From positions 62,001 through 126,000 of the forward strand of contig NW_025776814.1 of assembly GCF_021130785.1 (NCBI RefSeq): a stretch of DNA of 64,000 nt. The letters are read 5' to 3'. Shown piece after piece: positions 25,238-37,796 of the stretch. The notes beneath the pieces are model-generated. The model saw only the letters and a list, made by a program, of their open reading frames with translations. It was not told the origin of the DNA and did no database searches. This DNA comes from Homalodisca vitripennis (Eukaryota; Arthropoda; Insecta; Hemiptera; Cicadellidae). How positions within the stretch are numbered: the first letter of the stretch is position 1; each line of letters begins with the position of its first letter. The position numbers and the translations under genes were made by a program.

Positions 25238-26845
25238 ATATATCTTAAATATAAATATCTTTAAATGGATTAAGGTATAAAATAAAACACTCACAATTTG
25301 AAGTTTAATTAAGACCTGTTTTACTATCACCGAAAACCCTGTATGACAGACTGCAAGCCAATTTCATTTGCTTATCGTGGCAACACTGTCTAATGATGTC
25401 GGCTGGCCTTTGTAGTACCTTCCTTTCTCCTCCCCCCCCCCTCATTGAATGCGTCTGCTTATTTTTTGTAGAAACATACTCACATTTTTGGCAAATTTAA
25501 AAAAGTTATAACGTTTAAACTTTGCACAATATTTATCCTAATTAATAACTGCTTTAAATAATTGGAAATAATTTTTTGACACATTTCAAATTTTGCTAAT
25601 TAAAATGTTGAAACTAAAAACGGGATAGCTTATGTAAAACATGTAAAAATAGTAAAATATTGATAAATTTATTGCATGAACATAGCTATACAAATTTATT
25701 TCAGTTGGACGAATAGTAATATAATATTAAAGGCTTTACTAAGCGCCATTTTTCACATTAAAAACACTAATGGAGTTGTTAATTTTATTTTGTTTCGCTT
25801 TTGATTAATAATAAGTTGATTGTTGCATTTAATAGCTGAAATTTCTTGATCATATTGCAATTTTTTACAATCATGTTGTGTTCCGAGATAAATTGATCTA
25901 AATAAAAACCTCCGTGATTTGTTAGAATGTTTGCGGAGGCAATATGTTTGCTCTCGTAGATTTAATATTACCTCTGCTAATTGGAGAATTATCCAATTCA
26001 AATTCGATGAACAATATGTTATACAATATATTCGAAATTATGCACTTCGGGGGGATCAAAAGCCTTAAATATTGACAATTAATTAACATCACGAATGATA
26101 ATTTGTTCTTGTTAATATTCCTTGACTGTGTGGTACTAAATTATCTCTATAACGAAAACCTTTACACCTCGAATTTGTAATGAAATACGGCGAAGGATCG
26201 ACAGCTCCTAGTTTTGATTACGCATCAATTATGCACAAGTAGGTATATATACTCTTTTCAGAATAACTTGTTCGTAAATTATATCTAATGTATAAACTTA
26301 CAGTTCCATCAGTTTCATCAAATAGCTACTTCAGTTAGCTCTTTGTAGTACTTCTTCCACTAAATCGCTCTCGCAGACACTTACCATTTAGAGCTTTTTT
26401 GCTCTAAGCCACATCTTTTAAAATTACAGTACACTACAAATTCTGTTAAAGATTAAAGCAGATCATTGTTTTTTGCGCAAGTAACGTGTGCGCTAAACAT
26501 ATATATTATCTAAAACGAGCAGTTTCGTGTCTGAACGGTATTATAAATAACACAGGTTTTTTGTTGTGTCCCTCGGGGATATTTGGTCACAAGAAATCAA
26601 TTAGAAGCAAAGTTTGAAACAGATGGAAAACTCGAAATAATCTCGTTTCGGGGCCGTATTTTATTATAACCTACAAAATACTTACCAGTACAAGAGAAAA
26701 TAAATAAAAATTTCTCAAAGCGTCAAGTTTAGGCGTTTTACATTTTAGGCCTTACTGATTTACTTTTTTTTAAATAGTCTTGATGTGACGGGTTATTATT
26801 TTATACTTTTATAGAGATGCTATTCCATTTTGAAGGAGTCATGGA

Positions 26846-26990
26846 TACCGCCGGGGACAAGAACTTGCCAAAGATTATGCCTGTTCTATTAGATTGGTAT
26901 TGTGATCTGGATATAGGCGATTAGCTGTATCAAATTCTATAGATGCTGAGTTCCATGGAGGATACCAGATCTCTTGGATGATGAAGAGAT
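26846..26990 (+). repeat. Dispersed repeat, inverted partner at 51340-51486
   Basis: GGAGGATACCAGATCTCTTGGATGATGAAGAGATAGGATTTGG aligns with the minus strand of the 51.4-kb copy (GGAGGATACCAGATCACTCTTGGATGATAAGAGATATGATTGGG), followed by GGAAAATGAATCTATACTG / GGAAGATGAATCTCTACTG. Neither copy keeps a shared open frame. Confidence 0.5.
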
Positions 26991-27392
26991 AGGATTTGGC
27001 CATTGGAAAATGAATCTATACTGTTTACAAAATTTCAAAATTTTTCCCAATTTTCAGATTTTCAGTACCAAATATTATACGTATATCAGTTACAGGGTTG
27101 AAGTACACTACGCTACGTGTTGCCTAACTGGCTTCATTGAGAAGCGCAAATAATTCTCAAGATTTCCTATATGTACTATAAAAAAATTAATATTTACATT
27201 CTTCAGTAGACAATAGACGTATTACGTGATAATCTTCAAAGACACTCAGCCAAATTCCATGGTTGGTTATCAACCTTCATATAACTTATTTTATTTATGC
27301 AAAAATGATGTTTCATACAAAATATAAAATCCACAGGTAAATATTTTTGCCCCATGATACATTTACTTTTGTATATGTTAAATTGGGTCTCT

Positions 27393-27726
27393 TTGAAGTG
27401 TTTAAATTGCCTCACCACAACGCAATATTCTCTGCTCGTGGATATTTCCCGCTCAACAACGAGACCGTCACAGCAGTTAGTGATTACTTTTTAGTAATAC
27501 CTATCGATACTCTAGTGATGTCTTTCATAGCAATGAACAATAATATATAAATTTCTTTATCCTCAATATAATTTTCGTACTTACAGTGAAATTTCGTAAC
27601 AAGGTAAACTTACTGCTACCAAACAATTTATAGCATGTAGGCTGACAGCGTGTTCTGTCTGTACAGATGGCTGGAGCGGTGACAAATTACCTGGTGATAC
27701 TGATCCAGTTCCATACTGAACCATAA
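27393..27726 (+). pseudogene. Gustatory receptor-like fragment, locus B (last two exons only)
   Basis: Two receptor exons remain. Exon 4 (27393-27475) reads LPHHNAIFSARGYFPLNNETVTA and keeps its GTTAGTG donor, but it lacks the usual CAG acceptor and about 6 bases near its start. Exon 5 (27667-27726) reads MAGAVTNYLVILIQF, with NY in place of the family's TY, and stops three codons earlier than the other copies. Exons 1-3 are absent. The 3' flank (27727 to about 28810) matches that of locus D (40786 to about 42110), so B is the remnant of a duplicated segment. Not expected to make a receptor. Confidence 0.8.
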
Positions 27727-28810
27727 TCCACCTAGAGAAGAAGCCTAGGAGTTAGTACAAAAGCACTGAATATAAACTTAGAATTCTGTTCAGAATTCAT
27801 TCACGTGATATTATCGAATGTAGTTTAACACCCTCTGATTCAAAGAATTATTTGCGTCTTCACAATCACGCTGGCAATTAGGTTTGTGTAAAATGTTCAG
27901 TGATTTCCATAATTTAATAAGTGTTTGATCAAATTAGTAATGTGGGCATTCATATATCAGAATACACTGATATAAAAATAACACTGGTTGCATAATCTTA
28001 AACTAAGATTAAAAATAAATTTTGTGAAGTTCTACGTATATTTATTCTTATGTTTCGTTCTCTTATATTGAAAACCCTATTTACTCATGCATTACTCTAA
28101 ATGTATAAATATAACATCAGTTTCATAAGCTTTACATGAAATGTGATTTCAAAATGTGTTTTTAGTCAGCTGCGCCTAGAACCGACCAATAAAATACAAC
28201 TATATGTGTATACATAATCATTTTGGAGAAAAATAAAATGCATTCTGCCCAATATGGTATAACACTTTTCAAAGCATTTCCTATCCTAATACATAAATGT
28301 GACACACATTACCTTTTGAACTTTGGTATTCTGGAATATCTTATTTATTATTATTGGCTAAGCGTTAGCTAAGATTATCGCTCGAGGAACCGGACTAAAT
28401 ATGATTTCTCTATGTCTCTCCGCTGTATATCTCTAAATCGAAATGATCTATAGATCAACATTATCCACGAAGCTTCTTTACTTTATGAGTTCAATTATGG
28501 TGTATGTCACATCATGGGATTTAATAAGCGTTAGCTAATATTTTTACATTCATTTTATGGGTAACGAGATAACAGATGAATAAATAAAATTGTAAATAAA
28601 CTGAGAGTTTTTACTTGTGACATATTAACCAACACATCCAAACATAGAATTTTGGCTGCAACCTATCATTAAGTAGAGGCTCATAATTTATCTTCTGTTT
28701 TCCAGAAGATGGATAAACTTTCTTTCCTCTATGATCATATGCCACTTTGTGTGTTATTAATTAAATAAACTGTAGAATTGAGCCTCAGCGAAGTCTCGTT
28801 ATGCGGCACG
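27727..28810 (+). repeat. Duplicated 3' flank shared with locus D
   Basis: Long stretches are near-identical to 40786-42110. Examples are GATATTATCGAATGTAGTTTAA, GAATTATTTGCGTCTTCACAATCACGCTGGCAATTAGG, GACCAATAAAATACAACTATATGTGTATACATAA and the part with ATTATTGGCTAAGCGTTAGC. It shows the duplication reached well beyond the gene. Shorter, diverged versions flank loci C and E. Confidence 0.75.
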
Positions 28811-28819
28811 TGGTATGGC

Positions 28820-30190
28820 GTACTCATTACTTGTAAGGAATCACGCTGAACCTTATGGCATGATTATAAACCTCTATGTTAATATATTGTATTATTTATA
28901 AAATTATCTTTAACGAGAAAATTTCATAGAGTACCCTGAGTTCAAACATATGCAAGGGAATAAACCAACAGCAACATAGAGAGATACACGTTGATTCAAT
29001 ATCTGTGTATTTACCTAAGAGATTAACATATGGTAATATGGTTTCCTTCAATAGGTTATTTAATATACCACTCAAACTAGATATTAAAATCTGTTACATT
29101 GGCGATATGTAACTGAAATAAAAGTACTATAAACGAGATTAGCATATTAGAATAACTAAAAAAATACTGAATCATTTGATTATTAACGATATACTTAGGT
29201 TTAACTAAATTTCTGAATAATACAAAATATTGTAAATGAAATATAATTATACAATTATTTCTTTTTGAATTTAAATATAATGTGACCTGCTAATATGACT
29301 CATTGCAGTTCTTTGAAAAGTCAGTTTATTAAATAAATAGCAAATTTTTACAACTACACGCCCCTATAAACTGACATAACCATAGCAATTGTAATACACG
29401 AATCATGTGCTGATATATAATATGTAACGATGTAAAATTTGCCACAACAACCGCATTCAACTGTTGTCACCAACATTACATGTTATAACAAGCTGTCTCG
29501 TGTCTGTGACATGTGAATGTGCGTGTGTGCGTGTTCTCTTCGTTAACTTCTCGTTTAATAATAATAATTAATCATTTCATAAAAATAATACCTGGTGCAT
29601 TTAATTGCACAGTCACAAATGTGTTGAAATGTTAACACTTAATACTTTGATTGTCACTCACGTGAGCCATCAGAATCGATGGTAGATTTTATGCCAATCA
29701 GAACTGTTTGTATAAATTGTTTCCCCTTTGTACATCATCCCACCGTTCAGTGAATTCCTCTATTGAAATATATGTTTACTCAAACTGGAGATTTCTACAC
29801 GTAAAAAAACCTATGAATGAAAGGGTTGCTTCAATGTGAATATTGAGTTTAGCCTCAAGTTCAACCTCCTCTTAGTGCAGCGCCTGGAATATAACGCTGT
29901 CACAGACTTGACTCTTGGAATATAGTGTCTAAACATCTAAAAATTCGGCAATGAAGAAGTTTAAAATGAAATCTCTACATCTTGTCGACATCAGAGGCAC
30001 TCAGATTACACTAGAACTTATAGTGGGCGGAGAGGTGTGATGAGAACTTATGAACATTCACACAAACTAGAGCTTTGGAAGGGCAAGGAATCATACAAAT
30101 CCTGTAAACCTCAAGGAGTTTATTCTAAAGCTGTTATTCTATGTTATATTCTGAAACTGTACCTCTTTCTCGACTTTTGGTGATGGATGT
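28820..30190. other. AT-rich spacer with partial repeats
   Basis: No gene. 29440-29560 is a partial copy of the LINE-like repeat seen at 23420-23500 and 31190-31260. 29878-30010 is copy 2 of dispersed family 1. Confidence 0.45.
29878..30010 (+). repeat. Dispersed repeat family 1, copy 2
   Basis: Carries CACAGACTTGACTCTTGGAATAT, AATGAAGAAGTTTAAAATGAA and GTCGACATCAGAGGCACTCAG, in the same order as copies 1 and 3. Confidence 0.55.
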
Positions 30191-31425
30191 GACTGTCCTA
30201 AGTGTTTCTAAGTCCTCTTCGAAAAGGCTCAATATTCGTTTCAGCCGTGTATTGAAGCACTTTCCCGTTAAAGGTTGAATTAGTTATAAAATAAGCAAAA
30301 AACGGTGCAAGAATCAATCCTTGAGGGACTCCAAGTGTCACTTTTATTTTAACTTGCAGAGCATTTGCCATCTTTACAAACTGCACTCTGTCTCAGAGAT
30401 AACATGATTGCATTCCTCGGATGCTAATTGTCTCTAACTGACTCGACACTGTCTCATGCAGCTCACAGTCGCAAGCGTGAGAAACATTTAGAAATGTGAC
30501 TTGTATCTCTTCATTCTAGACTTTTCACAAACGTTATCAAAAGACCCATTGCGACGAAATCAATAGTGGGTAAAATTGTTTAAACCTAAATTGACTTAAG
30601 CCAAATCAGTAAATTCTTATTTAAGCTTCTTTCAAGTATTTTCAAGTAAACATTTTTCGACGATTTTCTAAAGAATTGAAAGAGTAATATGGTACAGTCG
30701 TTACCTATTTGGTTGAGGCCGCCATGTTAAAAGATCGACGTAATTTTGATCCTTAAAAAGAATGGTAAACATTGATTTTACCCCTATATTCAACATATCG
30801 AATTATTTAGGATTTTATGTTCCTTTCTTATGTTTAAATGTCAAAAGATGTATGAATTATTGCGCATGCCTCAGTAAAATTTGCTACAGGATTAATGTTT
30901 TGGTTATTTTAGAGATGTAAGATGTTACTTGGTTGGATAAATTTCCGAGTGTTTTCCCCTTGGAGGCATGGGGTTTTAAATTTAATTGACTGCGATGACC
31001 TCCGGAGCAGGGTCAGATATGTCTGTATCAAACACAGGTATATTTGTAGCGATTGCTTTATATCAATTGCTCAATGATACATTGTAAAGAAGCAACGTCG
31101 TTTATAATAAGTAACTGAACTAAGAGCCTTAACATCTATCACATAATCTGTAACAATTGTAAAATTTACAAAAAGAACTACTTAAAACTGCTATCATTAC
31201 ATAATATTATAACAAGCTCATTCTGTCCATGACATAGCATGTGTGTACATTCTTATTTCATTTCATTGTTGTCTCATAAAAATTAGGAATACTCTGCCTT
31301 CCCAATGAAGGTGCCAATTATATCCTTCTTTGCATCCCCAAGGTATCCCATCTTGGAACAACGAGATCATAGGGTTTTGGATAGAGATTGGTTTCGTCCA
31401 ATAACACAGTCAAACACAAGTATGA
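30190..31425 (-). pseudogene. Degenerate LINE reverse transcriptase relict
   Basis: On the minus strand 30198-30430 reads CYL, a stop, DRVQFVKMA, then VTLGVPQGLILAPFFAYFI. This is the reverse transcriptase block around the conserved GxPQG turn, followed by a decayed version of the catalytic YADD region (QYTAETN). Upstream (30420-30520 and 31100-31420) it matches the repeat at 22360-23650, and the part in between (about 30530-31100) is private to this copy, so it is probably an insertion. Single frame for only about 60 codons; dead. Confidence 0.6.
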
Positions 31426-31429
31426 TTAT

Positions 31430-33140
31430 TGTATAATGGGCCCAATGACACTGATTATAATGGGTTAGAATGCAATATCGGAAAAGATCTATTGTCACCT
31501 TATAAAACTACTATAAAATATATTTAATTAATGTACTTGGTTATACTCTGTACGGTAATGACAATTTCTGTTTGGAAACTTTCACAAAATGGTTGTACTG
31601 ACAGTACATTCTAGAACAAGTTAATAAAATTTGCAATTCTTCTTTTTTGAGCTATTGGTTTGAGCTATCAAATAGACATTTTCCTCTTTTATTGTAGCTT
31701 TCTATTCCAAAGTCGGCCTTTATACTTTTAAAACATAACAATTTATACTCACTTCGTTACTGGACCTAGATGAAAATATGAGCATTGATCTAATATCCTT
31801 ATAAATTCCCTAAATTTGTTGAATAAATCATTGATTTGTATCTCAAAACGGGTTTTTCCAAATAGTAATTACATGCGTATCCAATTTACATGTAAATCTC
31901 ATAAGAATCACAAAGATCTGACAAAGGAAATTCTAAAATAAATTATACTTAGTACAATCATTGTTCGCATAAGTTTCTCTGTGACGTTAATTAGCCAGAT
32001 CTGTACGACAGTCAATTCAAATATGGCTGGCGTTTACAATTTAAAACATTCACAACATTATCAATCCATAGAAAAAACAAAGTTTCCTGGTATGTTTTAT
32101 ATTGAGTGTGATAAAATTTGGTGTTTGGAATATGAATAAAATAGGAATCTAGAATACAGAACATGGTTCTTCCGTCATTTACTAACATTGTAAGTATTAG
32201 ATCAGATTATATTTGTTTTATTTGTTGAAAAATAAGAAGAAGCTTTTTTCAACTAACACAGGAGATTGTTTTACAAATAACGATGCAATACAACGTTACG
32301 AATTGTCATTATCGAGAATGATGAAATACTATTTTTGCGCTTTAACATGAGCTGAGCCCTCCAAGAAGGTTAATTCTGTGAGAGGACTGTGATAATGACT
32401 CAGAAAAATAGCTCCCGAAATATTATCTCTTGTTTGGCTAATAGAGTTATTAAGGGAAGGAGTATTCTCCACTTACGAGTGCTTGGATGAGGATTATCTC
32501 GCTTTTTTTATAAGGAATATCAGAGGATGTGTAGGTCTTAACTCCGGGAGGGTCGCCGTCAATCAACCAGGAGAGTTCATGCTAGTTATCGAATATTGAA
32601 ATAGTTATAGAGTTTTTCTCATTTTAAATACAAAAATGTTTGGAAATGCTATAATCATTCTAAAACACTAAGAGGTGTGAATTTTTATACTGAACGAAAA
32701 TAGTATACCAAGCTGGTCAACGAACTAGTTATTTATAAGTGAAATTTTGTTACAAGTTGAAACTTTTTAAGCACTCCTTTCACCAAATCCTGAAGATAGA
32801 AAAATATTAATGGGGGTTAAGTTTATTAATATATCGAACACAGTTTGACGTACAACTATTTTATTAACAATTTACCATATACATGATGTAACAAAAAAGT
32901 TGGGCTGACTGTGCATTTTCAGATTTTATGTGCGATTCTAAGGTAAAACTCAAGACTAACATTTTTCTAATATCTACTTGGTTTAGCCGCTAGCCGCCAT
33001 TTTGTATTTGTATTAACAAATTATGATCTCTAAAAATAGTATAGGTAGGTAAGCAGACACGTTTTAATAGGTTATAGAAAAATAAAAAAAATATGTTATT
33101 TTTTTTAATATTAACAAAATGGCGTCTGTTGAAACACAAT
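31430..33140. other. AT-rich spacer, nothing recognised
   Basis: No gene or clear repeat. A slightly GC-richer piece at 32340-32580 has no open frame or motif. Confidence 0.4.
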
Positions 33141-33566
33141 CGCTAGCGCTCAGCCAAAAATACGTATAGCGAAAAATGATATTCCAAAATAACAAACACT
33201 CTAACATTCATAATTCAAGAAGAATCCTTCGGAATTTATGTATTTTTTAAGATTATGCTTTAAAAATTAGTATAACATATTGTATAAAACGCATTTTATT
33301 TTCCTCCCATATTTGACGAATACACATATACGTGTATTTTATGTAATTTAATTAGATGCAGCTGCCTAAACAATAAAACTCTTTATTAAATCAATAAACT
33401 CGCTGAACAGTTTATACATTGCATGTTGCCAGCGTGAATGTGAATGTACAAACCATATATTAGAGGTGTTACTAAACAAAATCCAATTATACCATGTGAA
33501 TTTATACTTAACAGAAGTCTAAATATATATTCAGTGTTTTCGTACTAAGTTTTAAGCTTCTTTTTT
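33140..33566 (-). other. Putative 3' flank and poly(A) signal of receptor locus C
   Basis: Similar to the 3' flank of locus E (55795-56241), including AGCCAAAAATACGTATA and TTACATT-CACGCTGGCA (minus strand). An AATAAA hexamer on the minus strand (plus-strand TTTATT, 33382-33387) lies about 180 bases after the stop codon. It is conserved at the same distance in locus E (56062-56067), so it is the likely poly(A) signal. Confidence 0.5.
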
Positions 33567-35209
33567 CTAGGTGGGTGATGGTTCATTCTGGAACTGGATC
33601 AGTATCACCAGGTAAGTTGTCACCGCTCCAGCCATCTGTACAGACAGAACACACAGTCAGTCTACATGATATAACATGTTTGTTAACCGTCTGTTTATCT
33701 TGTCATGAAATTTAACTCTAGAAAAGAAAGTTATACAGACGATAGATGGATAGATGGATACAGAATCCTATATGTTAATAGAGAAGCGAGTAATCACTAA
33801 CCGCTGTTAGGGTCTCGTTGTTGAGCGGGAAAAATCCACGAGCAGAGAATCTTGCGTTGTGGTGAGGTAACTGCAGGAGAAACCCTTCAAGCTGGAAAAT
33901 ACCCACAATGATTTTTACATATTATATGCCCTAAAACGCTAATAAGAAAACCAACGTGGGACTTCAGACTTTTGAAGTCTTCTAGTAACATTCCAACAAA
34001 TTATGACTATAAGACCAAACCCTTATTAAATTGGCCGAGTCAGTGGTTAAATAGGTATGAAAAATTACCTGTTTTCTCAAATTTGGGTCCAAGTCCTTAT
34101 TGATCAACTTGCAGATCGTCTGTCCTGTCTCATCGGCCTAGAACAATATCATATATTTGGAAATTAAAAATTTGACACATCTCCTAAAGTAATATCAATG
34201 TATTGAACAAATCTTGAATAGTTCATAGACTCCAAAGAATGTGTAAACGAGCCTCTTTACCTGGATTTTAAATATTACTTAAGGATTTTTGTGGTGAGTA
34301 ATAGTTGCGGGAAGAAATTCCATACTCGCGCTACATCTTATCACCAGAAGTAGGTGGCCGACTCGGAGGTTTCTGAGGGCTATCAAGGACTTTTAACGGA
34401 TCATGAAATATCTCTTGGCACCCCTGAAGTCATTTATGAGCATACAGGGGAACCTTATCTCTACAACCTATACTATAAACAGTTCCTTGTTGGGAATCTC
34501 TGATAGGTGCAGTAACGAGAAAACTTGATGACATTTGGAAAACTATTATTTTTTGTCGAGTTGGGTATTGGTCAGCTTCATGGCATAGAGACCAAAATCC
34601 CTTTCAATATAAAATATCAGGAACGATTGCAGTAGGATAGTAGACTAGCCGAAAACAAACAATATATGTAATAAAACTTTTTTGATGTAACGGATTTGAA
34701 ATAAATTCTAAGTTTTGTTAGATAAAAAGCCATGCACACCTTAGGGTGGGATTTTCTTAATGTAACATTTACCTTTTTGGTGACATCTGTACTTGAGGTT
34801 AATAACAGAACAACGTGGCAGATGTGAAGCAAGATCCAAGCCCCCTCATAAGCCATTGTAAACGCTTTACCAGTTTTAAGGAGCAAGAAAAAGTAGTAAG
34901 ACGTGACAATGATGTGGAGAAATGAGGAGAAGGTAACGACCATCAGCTGATCGCAGTAGAAGACATTAGCCTGTTGTACGGCGTCACACAGCATCCAATA
35001 GGTGTTCATCAGAGTCCTCAGTTTCTTGATTTTAGAAAGCATAGTGCCTAAAAATCACAAAATAATCTAATATATAAAACAATTTCTCTACCCCTTATAC
35101 ACGTTCTAGAACAGACAGGTATGTAATTTTGATTGTATCAGGCTTCTTAATCCATTATATATATATATATATATATATATATGCTATGTAATATAATATA
35201 TATATATAT

Positions 35210-35258
<49 letters not shown>

Positions 35259-36365
35259 TACATAGCAATAACTCTTTTAAGCGTAAGAATGACTTATCGT
35301 TGCTTAAACATTGTTAGGAAACATTTTGAGAGGCCATTAAAATAGCACATAAGATTCAGATCAATTAGAAAATTGTTTCAACCTAGATGGAACATACTGA
35401 TACACATACTAAACCTGATTCTAAAGTAATACATTCATGGAATGGTGAAATCACACACCAGTTAATTGTAATATTTCAGTTGATAGACTTAATTTAAAAT
35501 AAATCTCTATTCCTCTCTCTTAAAATACTGTTATTTTGTCTTAAATAAGTAAATATATTGTACATAACAGATTATTTCAAATTTTCCTATTATTATTACT
35601 ATCCTATTTATTACTATTTTCAGATTATTATTACTTTCCTAATTAGTTAAGTTTTATTTCTGTGCAGTCTGCTATTCATCAGAAAATTGTCTGTGAATAA
35701 TCGTTATGCTTACATCTTGTACGGGTGCCGTCAACACTGGCAGAGCTTGTGACTTCCATCTCGATCTTGGCGTTCACTATTTCAAAGGATTTTGCGATAC
35801 TTTGAGCCACATGTGTGAAGTGGACGAGCAGAGCAGCTTGGGAGCAGAATAGCAGTACAATGGTGACGATGGATATTGCTAATGAAAATGCTTCGTCACT
35901 GTGGTTCATAAGAACCATTCGGTAACAAATGGAAACTACCATTAATGCAACAGCGTAGATTCCCAAAAGTGTAACTGTTCGCTTGACTTCTGATGTATTA
36001 TGCTGGAGTTCTTGGTAGACTCGTTCCAGAGTGTCAAATACGCCTGCGAGTCTGGAATTCTTCCAGGCTGAGCTGAAAAATGTGACAGCCGTCACCACTT
36101 GTAGGGAGACTAAATCCACTGTTATTACAATGTCAATGGATCTGTCAAACGAACTCAAGTACTGATCATTTAGTTTGTCCATGAAATGCATGTAAAGAGT
36201 GATACTGGATAGAAATTATTGAAGTATGACTAATGTTATGCTCCACAGGAATCCTGTATTGGAAAACGTGAGTGCTTTGATTTCTTTGGCCAAAGAAGTA
36301 CTTTCCACTGGCAGACCTCCAACTATTTGACAAAATCTAAGCAATTTATCAGGAAAACTTTTCAT
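33567..36365 (-). pseudogene. Gustatory receptor gene, locus C: complete but for one stop codon
   Basis: Exons on the minus strand: 1 = 36365-35714, 2 = 35047-34773, 3 = 34137-34069, 4 = 33891-33802, 5 = 33635-33567. All introns are GT-AG. Together they give 384 codons plus stop, a usual length for an insect gustatory receptor. Hydrophobic segments lie near residues 38-60, 78-98, 131-150, 161-183, 249-276, 283-303 and 362-377, matching seven passes. Residues 369-377 are TYLVILIQF, the family signature in the last membrane segment. The start is the ATG giving MKSFPDKLL, shared with locus A. One in-frame TAA (36216-36218, codon 50) interrupts it where D and E have GAA. Everything else is intact, so this is a very recent null, an assembly error, or a gene depending on readthrough. 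Ligand unknown. Confidence 0.85.
35150..35270. repeat. AT microsatellite forming a near-perfect palindrome
   Basis: GCTATGTAATATAATATAT (from 35183) and its reverse complement ATATATTATATTACATAGC (ending 35266) flank a pure AT core. The whole can fold into a hairpin of about 40 bp per arm. It lies in intron 1 of locus C. The same intron of locus E carries a much larger AT/AC palindrome. Confidence 0.8.
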
Positions 36366-36755
36366 TTTTCTGTGAAATATCTGCTTGGATTTTTCTAGGA
36401 TATAGAAAACCTTACTATATTCTACTTTGTTCGGAACTCGTGTAGATAATTGGAATAAGTGCTTTATTGACTAATCAATTGCTATTCAATATTATACCAA
36501 GTAATAGAAGGCTAGAAGCTCTAAAAGAAAATGCTTATCATCTAATGGAAATAATCATTGCTTGCTCAATGGTTTAAGCGTTGACAGTAAGATTTATACA
36601 GGTTTCGTGGCGGCACGAAGAATATTGATGAATTGTCTTGAATAAATTGTTCTTGTTAACACCTTTGACTTAATCTAACACTTTTTTGTAATTATATCAT
36701 TAATTATTGTACAGAGTTCACTAATAATACCTAATTACATACTCTACCAATAAAT
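36366..36755 (-). other. Upstream region of locus C, conserved with locus E
   Basis: About 390 bases upstream of the start codon align with 59685-60090 upstream of locus E. Shared words include CTTACTATATTCTACTTTGTTC, GCTATTCAATATTATACCAAGTAATAG and GGAAATAATCATTGCTTGCTCAAT (plus strand). The promoter is probably inside, but no core element can be assigned with confidence. Homology stops near 36755, where a LINE fragment begins. Confidence 0.5.
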
Positions 36756-37016
36756 ACGGACATAGCCGACGACTTCAATAACTATTTTTTAACAGTAAGA
36801 TGTAACTTGGCAAATGCAATCGACTCAACTGGCCCACCAGTGTTATGTGACGAGGATTACTCAAGGATCTTGAAATCCTTGTATGATATAACACTTAAAG
36901 CTGCCTCTGTATATAGTTACATTAATATTGATCATCCTTTAATACCAATCGACATACACTTTTTGTCAATGAGTTTTATTTTTTTTGTCCTGTATTTGGT
37001 TGACACACACCTATAA
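36756..37016 (+). pseudogene. LINE fragment (endonuclease-RT linker)
   Basis: The open frame reads DIADDFNNYFLTVRCNLANAI and continues for about 85 codons. The FNNYF block is typical of the linker just upstream of the reverse transcriptase domain in Jockey/CR1-type elements. Compare EYFINMG in the LINE at 61.83 kb. The following IDHPLIPIDI region resembles 61510-61560 at the DNA level. A short relict. Confidence 0.5.
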
Positions 37017-37089
37017 CATTTTACTTTATGTTTTGGAATTCTAATCTATTTGAGCGTGATTTTTGTGCATTAGTTTGGGTTGTTGTGAA

Positions 37090-37205
37090 CTAATCCAGAG
37101 TTGAAAAGCAGCATGTTTTCAGATTTTGCCAACCCCATAGATGTAGCTAGCGGCACTAAATCTGCGCATGACATTTTGCATTACGTTTGATCTTGCAGTA
37201 GAGAG
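37090..37205 (-). repeat. Repeat shared with 63700-63815
   Basis: TTTTCAGATTTTGCCAACCCCATAGATGTAGC matches 63731-63762 almost exactly, and the following CACTAAATC-TG and GACATTTTG-TTTGATCTTGC words also match. The minus-strand reading YGVGKI then a stop is common to both. Confidence 0.6.
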
Positions 37206-37224
37206 TTTTCAGGTACGGAAATGT

Positions 37225-37796
37225 CATACAATGTTTGATGTAGTTGTGGAAAGTTCATTCAAAAATGTGTAAACTTTTATTTGAGGATATAACTTATCAG
37301 ATTTAAGATTCAAGAAAACGCCAAGGCTTTTTATGAAATTTATAAATTCATCTTGTAAAGGTCCACGTAAGGTAATTGTGGATTAGAATTTTGATGCTTA
37401 CAGTTTGAAAACGTATTAGACACTAAGTAATCTTGTAAAATGTCTTTTAATTTAATTTTTAGGTGTAGACACGAATCTTCAATAGTACATCTGTAATTTA
37501 ATTCATTATATATTTTAATTTCATCAATATTAATGAATCAGTTTCATCCTGCATCTTTTGGTATAAATCCCAATATTTTACTATTATTTAAACTTTTGCC
37601 TTAACCTCATTTGCGCTTAGATTACCCTCCAGAATTCATTTTCCTTTTGTAAATTGTCCTTTTAAAATAGCTCTCAACTTGAGTAGCTTCAGTAGTTATT
37701 CTTGTATGACTTCGTCAATATTATCACTCTTTTTCCTCTTCGCTATTTTTAAACATCTGCCAGCAAATGTTACGTTATTCTCTTCCTGTTTTTCTC
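37225..37796 (-). pseudogene. Unidentified coding-like relict
   Basis: On the minus strand the text stays protein-like across several frames. One frame is open over 37699-37917; it overlaps the integrase relict and then reads REKQEENNVTFAGRCLKIAKR. After a stop it continues LLKLLKLRAILKGQFTKGK. From about 37545 another frame reads DEIKIYNELNYRCTIEDSC and KIKLKDILQDYL. Then a third reads INFIKSLGVFLNLKSDKLY and FLNELSTTTSN to about 37225. The first part may be the end of the adjacent gypsy integrase; the rest I do not recognise. Frames were pieced together by eye, so the extent is approximate. Confidence 0.4.

Larger units (their letters stand above)
23660..27390. other. AT-rich spacer between receptor loci A and B
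   Basis: No gene supported. Open frames at 23894-24211, 24343-24555 and 24857-25144 lack motifs. It holds a CA/TA microsatellite (25179-25231) and a dispersed repeat at 26846-26990. There is no trace of the missing exons 1-3 of locus B. Confidence 0.45.
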
